Part shown: positions 7,751 to 15,388 of the stretch, piece by piece
How positions within the stretch are numbered: position 1 is the first letter of the stretch
Layout of the letters: each line of letters begins with the position of its first letter
NCBI RefSeq assembly: GCF_000379085.1
Contig: NZ_KB905378.1
Span: 1,572,327-1,636,326 of the forward strand
Direction: 5' to 3'
Source: Halomicrobium katesii DSM 19301
Lineage (GTDB): Archaea; Halobacteriota; Halobacteria; Halobacteriales; Haloarculaceae
DNA: 64,000 nt
The notes under the pieces: generated by a model
The model's database searches: none
Told to the model about the DNA's origin: nothing
Seen by the model: only the letters and a program-made list of their open reading frames with translations
Translations under genes and position numbers: made by a program

Positions 7751-8535
7751 CGAGACCCACCCAGCAGGTTCGCGGTGGTGCCGAATGCGCGGGCCAGAGA
7801 GTCGCTCTCGACGAACTCGGAGGCCGGTCCGTCGAAGTAGACCTCTCGGTTGAGACAGACGACGCGTTCGGCGTGTTCGGTGACCGCACCCAGGTCGTGC
7901 TCGATGAGTACGACTGTGATACCGTCGCCGTTCAGCGAATCCAGGAGGTCGTAGAACGCCTCGACGGACTCCATGTCGACGCCGACGGTCGGCTCGTCGA
8001 GCACGAGCAGGTCAGCCTCACCGGCGAGCGCGCGGGCGATGAATGCCCGCTGGCGCTGACCGCCCGACAGCTGTGTCACGCGGCGATCGGCGAACGCCGT
8101 CATGCCGACGGTGGCAAGCGCCTCGTCTACGATGTCCCAGTCCGCACTGGAGAGACGACCGAAGCCGACGTGTGGGAACCGACCCATCTTGACTACTTCG
8201 CGGACGGTGATCGGCATCTCTTTGGACGCGCTGGCGTGCTGGGCGACGTAGCCGAGACGGGAGCCGTCGTCGAACTCGTGGGCGGGTTCGCCGAAGAGCC
8301 GAGCAACCCCCTCGTCCGGTCGAACCAGCCCCAGCATCAACGTCATCAGCGTCGACTTTCCCGACCCGTTCGGACCGACGATCGCAACGTACTCACCGGG
8401 GTCGATCCGAAGCGAGACGTCCGCGACGACTGGGGTAGACGTGTACCCGAAGTCGACGCCGGACAGTTCGATGATCGACTCGGTACTGTCGGTCGATTCC
8501 GAGCTCGTGGTGTTCTCGGAGGTGTGTGTGCGCAT
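7747..8535 (-). CDS. ZnuC/MntA-type metal ABC ATPase
   Basis: ATPase of 262 residues. An acidic, Ser/Thr-rich leader of about 20 residues precedes the core: Walker A GPNGSGKST, signature LSGGQRQRAFIARAL, Walker B LLVLDEP, H-loop IEHD. It energises the permease encoded immediately downstream (four-base overlap) and follows the binding-protein gene by six bases. Confidence 0.9.
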   Translation of the reverse strand: MRTHTSENTTSSESTDSTESIIELSGVDFGYTSTPVVADVSLRIDPGEYVAIVGPNGSGKSTLMTLMLGLVRPDEGVARLFGEPAHEFDDGSRLGYVAQHASASKEMPITVREVVKMGRFPHVGFGRLSSADWDIVDEALATVGMTAFADRRVTQLSGGQRQRAFIARALAGEADLLVLDEPTVGVDMESVEAFYDLLDSLNGDGITVVLIEHDLGAVTEHAERVVCLNREVYFDGPASEFVESDSLARAFGTTANLLGGSR

Positions 8536-8541
8536 TGGCGG

Positions 8542-9630
8542 TCACTCGAAGTTCAGCCACTCGTCGGCCCAGCCGTCGGGTCCGGCTTCCTCGGGTCGTT
8601 TGTTGCCGAGGACGACCTCGAACGTGGGCATGTTGATGTTGTAAGCGATCTCCTCGTAGCCCCAGTCGTTCTCGACCCAGTCCTCCCGGACCCCCGCGTA
8701 GGGGGTGACGGGGAGATAGCCGGCGACTCGCGTTTCGTCGAGCAGTTGCTTCGCCGGCTTCCGTGACTCGAAGACGCCGTTTGCGATGTAGTCGATGTCG
8801 TTTCGCTCGATGACCGCCTTCGCCTCGGTGATGTCCGAGAGCTTGACGTCACCGCTGGCTGCGAGGTTCGTAACGAGGGGGACCATCTCGGCGTCGTATT
8901 TGACGCCGATGTACTGGAAGGCGTTGTGCGCCGCGAGCTGCACGACGTTTCGGTCGGCGGCATCGAAGATGGCCCGGTAGTCCCGGTCGATCCGTTCGAG
9001 GGTGTCGGAGTTGTACGTCTCGGCGTTCGTTCGGAGAGTGTGGGCGTGGTCGGGCGCGAGTGTCGCGAGCCCGTCGGCGATGTTGTCTACCGACTGCTTC
9101 GCGCGGTCGGGATCGAGCCAGAAGTGTGGGTCCTTCCCCTGCTGCTTTCCGACCCCCTCTTCCTCGGGGTCCAGCGTCGCGGCGAGATCGACCATTTCGA
9201 CGCCCTCACGGACGTTGATCAACTGCGTGTCGACGGCGTCGTCTTCGAGCGTCTGAATCGCGCGGTCGGCCCACGGCTGGAACCCCGGACCGACGTGGAG
9301 AAACGCGTCGGCTTCGACGATCTCTTTCGTGACGCTCGCATTCGGCTCCCACCCGTGACCGTGCAGTCCGGTCGGGACGAGGTTTTTCACTCGAAGCGGT
9401 GTCCCGTCGACGACGTTCCGTGCGAAGTCGTAGAAGCTGAAAAAGGAGGCGACTGCGACAGTGGGGCCGCCTCCGTTCGCGCCGCCCGCGTCGCTCGCGG
9501 GCGCGGTATCGCTGCTACCGACGCTGTTCGTGCATCCGGCGAGGCCGGTGGCGAGAAGTCCTGCACCGGCAGTAATGGCTCTCCTGCGTGAGAATCTGTC
9601 CCGCGTTCGAGACTGCGGTGTGTCGTCCAT
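8542..9630 (-). CDS. ZnuA-type metal-binding lipoprotein
   Basis: Cluster A-I binding protein of 362 residues. It has a Tat signal (SRRRAITAGAGLLA) and a lipobox AGC near residue 33. Metal ligands are visible as His in HGHGWEPN, His in DPHFWLDP, His in AHNAF, and an acidic residue near VFESRKPAKQ. The long His-rich loop typical of bacterial ZnuA is missing; only a short KQQGKD stretch is present, which fits a manganese or zinc binder. First gene of the operon. Confidence 0.9.
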   Translation of the reverse strand: MDDTPQSRTRDRFSRRRAITAGAGLLATGLAGCTNSVGSSDTAPASDAGGANGGGPTVAVASFFSFYDFARNVVDGTPLRVKNLVPTGLHGHGWEPNASVTKEIVEADAFLHVGPGFQPWADRAIQTLEDDAVDTQLINVREGVEMVDLAATLDPEEEGVGKQQGKDPHFWLDPDRAKQSVDNIADGLATLAPDHAHTLRTNAETYNSDTLERIDRDYRAIFDAADRNVVQLAAHNAFQYIGVKYDAEMVPLVTNLAASGDVKLSDITEAKAVIERNDIDYIANGVFESRKPAKQLLDETRVAGYLPVTPYAGVREDWVENDWGYEEIAYNINMPTFEVVLGNKRPEEAGPDGWADEWLNFE

Positions 9631-9686
9631 CGTCGACTAGCTAGAGATAAGTCGAAGAATATAGTAGTTTCTATCAAATCTAAAGG

Positions 9687-9700
9687 TTAGACTAGTCTAA
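9687..9700 (-). promoter_or_regulatory. DtxR/IdeR-like palindromic operator upstream of znuA-type operon
   Basis: Perfect palindrome TTAGACTAGTCTAA (TTAGA, 4-base spacer, TCTAA), 57-70 bases before the binding-protein ATG and just upstream of an AT-rich TATA region near 9660. The same 5-4-5 design occurs at 14036-14049. It resembles boxes bound by DtxR-family metalloregulators, which in haloarchaea include SirR/Idr proteins controlling Mn and Fe uptake. Binding is inferred. Confidence 0.55.
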
Positions 9701-9744
9701 TCTACGGGCGCAGATTCCTTCGCCGAGATGTCGCTGGCAGCGGC

Positions 9745-9772
9745 TCGTACGGGCGGTTGTCGTTGCGTATCA
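9745..9772. repeat. 28-bp short form of the TGATACGG repeat family
   Basis: On the minus strand this reads TGATACGC, then AACGACAACCG, then CCCGTACGA. It matches the copy at 60943-60970 at 26 of 28 positions. The outer parts match the termini of the 86-bp repeats at 47043 and 54134. It lies between the metal-transport operon and the histidine kinase, touching neither coding region. Confidence 0.65.
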
Positions 9773-9887
9773 GTACGTACGGCGACATGGGCACCGCCCT
9801 GGGCAAAGACGACGGCCGGAACCTTCCACTATCACGAAAGAGAATCGGCACACGTGATTGATTAAACAGCGCTACTTTTGTACAGTA

Positions 9888-12800
9888 ATGAATCATACAG
9901 AGAACGCCACGTCGAAGGAGATCCACCTTCTGTATGTGAACGACGACACCGACTTCGTCGACCTGGCACGTGCCAAGCTCCAGAGTCACTCTTCGGCATT
10001 CGAGATTTCGACTGCTGGCACAGTCGCAGCCGCCCGTGAACAGATCGAGACGGCGGCCATCGATTGTGTCGTCACTTCCTACTCGCTGCCGGACGGAACG
10101 GGAATCGAGCTCATAGAGCAGATTCGATCAGCGGACACCGAGTTGCCGACGATCCTGTTTACCGGCAGAGGCAACGAGCGGATCGCCAGCGAGGCGACGC
10201 AGGCGGGTGTCTCAGATTACATCCCGCTGCGGGCAGACCAGCACAACTTCGAGCTACTCGCACGTCGCGTCCACACGCTGGTCGAAGCGGCACGCAAAGC
10301 GGCCATCGCACAGCGGCTCTCCGATCGATTCCAGCGGACGCTCGAATGTGCCACCGACGCGATCTACGCGGTGGATAACGACTGGCGGATCGAGTACATG
10401 AACGAGAAGATGGCCGACCGGATCGACAGGGACCCGGAGAACATCGTCGGCAGCAGAATCTGGGACGAGTTCCCCTCGATCGTCGGCACAGAACTCGAAG
10501 AGCGGTATCGGACTGCCATGGAGACCGGCGAGCCGGTGTCGTTCGAGCAGCACCTCGGCGACCCCTTCGAGTACTGGGTCGAGGTGCGGGCATTTCCCGA
10601 CGACGACGGCCTGACCGTCTTCTCGCGTGAGACCACTGACGAACGGGAGCGAGAACGGGAACTGGAGCGCAGCGCGGCGATCCTCGAAAACATCCACGAC
10701 ATCGTGTTCGTCGTCGACGAGGACGGCGTCGTGAAGTTCGCGAACGGAGCCGGGAAACGCCTGGTCGGGGGGAACCAGTCGACGACACTCGACGGGCGAC
10801 AGCTCGACGCGGTCGTCGAGGAGCGACTCTCCGACGACGAGGCAGAGCAGCTACGAAGCGTCATCGACGCCGCGCTCGACGGGCCGGAGGGCGACGGCGG
10901 ACTGACCGGCCTGTACGACTCTGATCTACAGGTCGATATGGCGGTCGGGAACGACGAACGGACCTTCGACATCCGCGTGACGCCGTTCCGAAGTGATACC
11001 CGTGAGCAGGTCCTCGTCGTCGCCCGGGACATCACGGAACAGAGCGAAGTCAAGCGACGAGCACAACGGGAGCGGGACGCGCTCCGAGAGCTCCAGAGCA
11101 TCATGGCAAAGAGCGACGTCTCGGGCGAGACCCGGCTCCGAGAACTGCTGGCCGTCGGCTGTCGGACGCTGGACCTGGAAATCGGGATCGCTTCGCGCGT
11201 CCGCGGCAGCGACTACACCGTCGAGGCAGTCCACGCACCGGAAGCCGACATCGAACCGGGAGCACAGTTCGAACTCGAAGCGACGTACTGTGCGGAGGTC
11301 ATCGACGATGACGGAGTCTGTGCGTTCACCGATGCGGTCGCCGACGGAAAGCGGACCCATCCAGCCTATCGCGAACTCGGACTGGAGTCGTACATCGGTG
11401 CGCCACTCGTCGTCGACGGTGAGCGCTACGGGACGATCAACTTCTCGAGCCCGAGCACACGGGTCACGCCCTTCGACCCACTCGAACAGACGTTCGTCGA
11501 ACTGTTGTCGGAACTGGTGAGCACCGAGATATCACGCAACCGCGACCAGACCGAACTCGAACGGCAGGACTTCCTCTTCGAGCGGGTACAGGACATCGCG
11601 GAGATCGGTGTCTGGGAGTACTTCCCATCGACGGGCGATCTCGAATGGTCCGACGGCGTCCGTCGAATCCACGGTGTCGATGACGACTACGACCCGTCAC
11701 TCGAAGACGCGCTCGACTTCTACCATCCCGACGACAGGGAAACGATCGCGACTGCGGTCGAGCAGACACTCGAACACGGGGAGGCCTACGATCTCGATCT
11801 CCGGATCGTTCGAGCCGACGGAGAGATCCACGACGTGCGCGTGTGGGGCGAACGCGTCGACAACACACCCAACGGCACGACCGTGCTCCGTGGCGTCTTT
11901 CAGGACATTACCGAGCGGAAAGCCCAGGAGCGCGACCACCGAGAGCTCGCAGAGGAGTACGAGGCACTGCTGGAAACGTCCGGCGACGCGATCTTCCTGC
12001 TGAACGTCGACACGACCGGCTCGGAGCCGGCATTCGAGTTCTCCCGGCTCAGCCCGGGGTACGAAACCCAGACCGGGCTGACGACCGAAGACGTTCGACA
12101 GCAGACACCGAGCGAGGTGTTCGGAGCGGAACGCGGCGCAGAGCTCGAAGCGAACTACAGCCGCTGTGTCGAGCAACGAGAGCCGATCTCGTACCGCGAA
12201 GAGCTGGCTATCGGCGACGGCGCGCGGTTCTGGGAGACGACCCTCGCACCGGTGATAATCAACGGGGAGATCGTCAAGATCGTCGGCATCGCACGCAACG
12301 TCACCGAACGGGTCGAACGCGAGCGGAATCTCGAAGCGACGAACCAGCGGCTCGAATCGCTCATCGAAGCGACGCCACTCACCGTGATGGAGATCGACCG
12401 TGACGGCATCGTCACTCGCTGGAACGACGAGGCAGAGAAGATGTTCGGCTGGTCGCGAGCGGAGGTGCTCGGTGAGCCGAACCCGATGATCCCCGACGAC
12501 AGGCAGGGCGAGTGCGACGAGCATCGACAGCGAGCCATGAGCGGCGAGCGGATCCGCGCCGAGGAGATACGACGAGAGACCAAGGACGGCGACGAACTGG
12601 ACCTGCTCCTGTCGGTCGCCCCGATCAGTGATCCCGACGGCGAGGTGACGAGTATCCTCGCAGTGCTCGAAGACATCACCGAGCAAAAAGAGTTGGAGAC
12701 AAAACTGCGCTCGCTACAGGAGACGGCCCAGCGGCTCAGCAGGGCACAGTCTGGCAGTGAGATCGGAGAAATCGCCATCGAGGCAGCCGTCGAGATTCTC

Positions 12801-13790
12801 GGCTTCGAGCTCACAGGAATCTGGGAGTCCGACCAGCGAGCGGACGAACTCGTTCCGCTGGCGTCGAGTGCGGCTGTCCGGGACCTGCTCGGCGAGTTGC
12901 CACGGCTCCAACCAGAGGAGAATCTGGCCTGGGAGGCGTTCGAGTCCTCGGAGCTGCGGACGTACGACGATCTTCGGGAGGAACCGGGAATCGACGACGC
13001 AGCCGCATTGCCGACGAGTGGGCTGTTCGTCCCGCTGGGTGAGTACGGACTCGTCGGCGTCGGGACCTCGAACGAGCGAGGGTTCTCCGAGACGGATGTG
13101 GACCTGTTTCGCATCCTCGGTGCGACCGTCGAAGCCGCCTTCGGTCGGGCGAACAGAGAGACGAAGCTACAGCGCCAGAACGAACGGCTGGACCAGTTTG
13201 CGAGCGTCGTCGCCCACGACCTCAGGAATCCACTCAGCGTCGCGATCGGGTTCACCGACATCGTACAGCAGACACAGGATCCGGCACACTTCGAGAAGAT
13301 CGAGACCGCACACGAGCGCATCGAGCGTCTGATCGACGACCTGCTCACGCTCGCGCGTGGCGAGTCGACCGTGACCGAGACCGAAGAGATCGACCTCGAA
13401 ACGATCGCGACAGAAGCGTGGGGGTACGTCGACACGAGTGAAGCGACGTTGACGGTCGAATCTGTCCCGGTCGTCGCGGGCGACAGTGGTCGCTTGACCC
13501 AACTGTTCGAGAATCTCTTCCGAAACGCAGTCGAACACGGTGGCGAGGAGGTTTCGGTGAACGTGGGACAACTGACGGAGGCGGACGGGTTCTACGTCGA
13601 AGACGACGGTGTCGGGATTCCGCCAGAGAAGCGAACGACTGTGTTCGAACACGGCACCACCACGAACGAGGGTGGCACCGGTTTCGGACTCTCGATCGTC
13701 GAAGACATCGCGAAGGCCCACGGCTGGACGGTCAGTGCTACCAGCGGGACAGCGGGTGGAGCGCGGTTCGAGTTCGAGATGACCCCGTGA
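9888..13790 (+). CDS. Multi-PAS/GAF sensory histidine kinase with degenerate receiver
   Basis: Very large cytosolic sensor kinase of about 1300 residues with no membrane segment. Order of domains: receiver-like (about 10-125), two PAS, a GAF (about 410-560), three more PAS, a second GAF (about 940-1090), HisKA with the H-box VVAHDLRNPLS (about 1110), then HATPase with DDGVGIP and GTGFGLSIV. The receiver has Ser in place of the phosphoacceptor Asp (VVTSYSLPDG), so it probably cannot be phosphorylated. ATG at 9888 is preferred over an upstream TTG. The TGA stop lies in a degenerate repeat end (TGACACTGCCGGCAG). Confidence 0.92.
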   Translation: MNHTENATSKEIHLLYVNDDTDFVDLARAKLQSHSSAFEISTAGTVAAAREQIETAAIDCVVTSYSLPDGTGIELIEQIRSADTELPTILFTGRGNERIASEATQAGVSDYIPLRADQHNFELLARRVHTLVEAARKAAIAQRLSDRFQRTLECATDAIYAVDNDWRIEYMNEKMADRIDRDPENIVGSRIWDEFPSIVGTELEERYRTAMETGEPVSFEQHLGDPFEYWVEVRAFPDDDGLTVFSRETTDERERERELERSAAILENIHDIVFVVDEDGVVKFANGAGKRLVGGNQSTTLDGRQLDAVVEERLSDDEAEQLRSVIDAALDGPEGDGGLTGLYDSDLQVDMAVGNDERTFDIRVTPFRSDTREQVLVVARDITEQSEVKRRAQRERDALRELQSIMAKSDVSGETRLRELLAVGCRTLDLEIGIASRVRGSDYTVEAVHAPEADIEPGAQFELEATYCAEVIDDDGVCAFTDAVADGKRTHPAYRELGLESYIGAPLVVDGERYGTINFSSPSTRVTPFDPLEQTFVELLSELVSTEISRNRDQTELERQDFLFERVQDIAEIGVWEYFPSTGDLEWSDGVRRIHGVDDDYDPSLEDALDFYHPDDRETIATAVEQTLEHGEAYDLDLRIVRADGEIHDVRVWGERVDNTPNGTTVLRGVFQDITERKAQERDHRELAEEYEALLETSGDAIFLLNVDTTGSEPAFEFSRLSPGYETQTGLTTEDVRQQTPSEVFGAERGAELEANYSRCVEQREPISYREELAIGDGARFWETTLAPVIINGEIVKIVGIARNVTERVERERNLEATNQRLESLIEATPLTVMEIDRDGIVTRWNDEAEKMFGWSRAEVLGEPNPMIPDDRQGECDEHRQRAMSGERIRAEEIRRETKDGDELDLLLSVAPISDPDGEVTSILAVLEDITEQKELETKLRSLQETAQRLSRAQSGSEIGEIAIEAAVEILGFELTGIWESDQRADELVPLASSAAVRDLLGELPRLQPEENLAWEAFESSELRTYDDLREEPGIDDAAALPTSGLFVPLGEYGLVGVGTSNERGFSETDVDLFRILGATVEAAFGRANRETKLQRQNERLDQFASVVAHDLRNPLSVAIGFTDIVQQTQDPAHFEKIETAHERIERLIDDLLTLARGESTVTETEEIDLETIATEAWGYVDTSEATLTVESVPVVAGDSGRLTQLFENLFRNAVEHGGEEVSVNVGQLTEADGFYVEDDGVGIPPEKRTTVFEHGTTTNEGGTGFGLSIVEDIAKAHGWTVSATSGTAGGARFEFEMTP

Positions 13791-13808
13791 CACTGCCGGC
13801 AGTCTGTC

Positions 13809-13892
13809 TATAGTAGCCATTGAAAATCAATGCACACCCGATCGCATGACTGCAGTGCGATCGGTGTGTAAATCGTTTCAATTGTTACTATA
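13809..13892. repeat. 84-bp TATAGTA palindromic repeat, copy 1
   Basis: Element bounded by TATAGTA / TACTATA with longer imperfect terminal inverted repeats (TATAGTAGCCATTGAAA against TATAGTAACAATTGAAA) and an inner hairpin built on CCGATCGCA / TGCGATCGG. A second copy of identical length is at 30656-30739. It begins 19 bases after the histidine-kinase stop, so it could also work as an RNA terminator or stabiliser. No coding capacity; consistent with a MITE. Confidence 0.8.
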
Positions 13893-14035
13893 TCACGGAT
13901 ATCTCCACCCCACGAGATCCGATGTCGTACAGCGGTGCCACCGGATCCGACGGCGAACAGCAACGGACGTGCGAGTCGCGCTGAAGGTGCCGGCAAAAGT
14001 ATTTGGCCGTCCTAAACCACAGCCCATTTATATTA

Positions 14036-14049
14036 TTAGGTTAGCCTAA
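14036..14049 (+). promoter_or_regulatory. DtxR/IdeR-like iron box
   Basis: TTAGG-TTAG-CCTAA, an inverted repeat with a 4-base spacer, identical to the first 14 bases of the classical DtxR consensus. It sits between a TATA-like stretch (TTTATATTATT) and the ATG at 14054, where a bound repressor would block initiation. It implies iron-dependent repression of the binding lipoprotein. Confidence 0.65.
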
Positions 14050-14053
14050 AATC

Positions 14054-15307
14054 ATGGTCGAAGACGAGACATCGACTCGACGTGACGCGATCAAATACGG
14101 GTTCACCGTCGCCGCATCGGGCCTGCTGGCCGGCTGTACCGATCAGGAGAGCTCGGGTTCGGACGTGACCGAGACGCCGACCCCCGAGCCGACGGCGACG
14201 GCGGCGAAGGAGGACACGCCCACTCCCGAGCAGTCGTACACGGCGACGATGCCGCCCGTCGGCGAGGTGACTCTCGAAGAGCCGCCGTCGTCGTGGATCG
14301 GCGGGCTCGGGTTCACTGCCGACGTACTGACGGCGCTCGGGCAGGCGGACGGCGCGGTCGGGATGGTCGACCCGAGCTTCTGGTACACCGGGTTCTACGA
14401 CTTCCTCGACGGCGTGACCGCACCGTCGGAAGACGAACTCGCCCGGATCACGACCGAAGACCGCGAGACGGACGTGGAGATGGTGTACGAGCTGGACCCG
14501 GACCTCATGGCGGTCGACCCGAACGCCCTGATGGGGATCTACGGACTCGACGAAGCGGGGGCGCGCCAGATCCAAGCGGACGTCGCCCCCTGGTTCGGCA
14601 ACGAGAGCAGGCGAAAGCGCTTCGACGGCTGGACACACTGGCCGGTCGGAGAGCCCTACGACTACCTCTCGCTTCCCGAGTACGTTCCGAAGTACGCGGC
14701 GCTGTTCGGTGAACAGGAACGCGGAAACGCACTGCTGGAGCTGTACGAACCGTTCGTCGAATCGGTCACTGACCGATTACCGCCCAGAAAAGACCGGCGG
14801 TCGATGGCGCTGGTCAACGGCCGGTACAACCCCGAGAACCGGGACGGATGGGTCGTCTACAACCCGAACTCCGAAGTCGAAGCGACGTGGGGCAAAAAGC
14901 AGTATCGAGATCTGGGCGTCGTCGACGCGTTCGACGGGGCCTACGACGGCCAGTCGTCGGTGACCGTCAACCACGAGGGACTGCTGGAGTACGATCCGGA
15001 CGTGATCATCTTCAACTTCGGGATCACTTACCGGGACTTCGACGGCACGAACTACATCCAGCAGCAACGCGAGTTGCTCGAAGACCACCCCGTCGGGAGC
15101 AGGGTGACCGCGGTCGACAACGGGGACCTGTACGTCGGGGGCACGCCCTACCAGGGACCGATCATCAACATGTTCCAGACCGAGATGGCCGCAAAGCAGC
15201 TCTACCCCGAGGAGTTCGGAGCGTATCCGGGCTACGGGGAGCTGTCGGCGGACGAACAGCTGTTCGACAGACAACGGCTGGCGGAGATCGCGACCGGCGA
15301 TTTCTGA
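14054..15307 (+). CDS. Iron-siderophore-type ABC binding lipoprotein
   Basis: Exported lipoprotein of 417 residues: signal with STRRDAIKYGF and lipobox AGC near residue 28, a Thr/Pro-rich linker, then a two-lobe class III (FecB/BtuF-like) binding fold. The gene stands alone without permease or ATPase neighbours, so it must use transporter subunits encoded elsewhere. An iron box overlaps its promoter, supporting Fe3+-siderophore or haem uptake. Its TGA stop (15305-15307) is the first three bases of a palindromic repeat. Confidence 0.8.
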   Translation: MVEDETSTRRDAIKYGFTVAASGLLAGCTDQESSGSDVTETPTPEPTATAAKEDTPTPEQSYTATMPPVGEVTLEEPPSSWIGGLGFTADVLTALGQADGAVGMVDPSFWYTGFYDFLDGVTAPSEDELARITTEDRETDVEMVYELDPDLMAVDPNALMGIYGLDEAGARQIQADVAPWFGNESRRKRFDGWTHWPVGEPYDYLSLPEYVPKYAALFGEQERGNALLELYEPFVESVTDRLPPRKDRRSMALVNGRYNPENRDGWVVYNPNSEVEATWGKKQYRDLGVVDAFDGAYDGQSSVTVNHEGLLEYDPDVIIFNFGITYRDFDGTNYIQQQRELLEDHPVGSRVTAVDNGDLYVGGTPYQGPIINMFQTEMAAKQLYPEEFGAYPGYGELSADEQLFDRQRLAEIATGDF

Positions 15308-15377
15308 TACTGCCGGCCGGAATCTGTACAGATTTTGCGACCCCGTATCGCGAATATCTTGAAACAGTTACAGCCGG
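15305..15377. repeat. TGATACTG-family repeat, truncated copy
   Basis: Begins TGATACTGCCGG and continues through the family hairpin (GCGACCCCGTATCGCG then TATCTTGAAACAGTTACAGCCGG). The right terminus is lost next to the helicase gene end at 15389. The first TGA is the stop codon of the preceding lipoprotein gene. Related copies: 30146-30225, 58424-58503, partial 32409, degenerate 60968. Confidence 0.75.
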
Positions 15378-15388
15378 AGGATGGGGGC

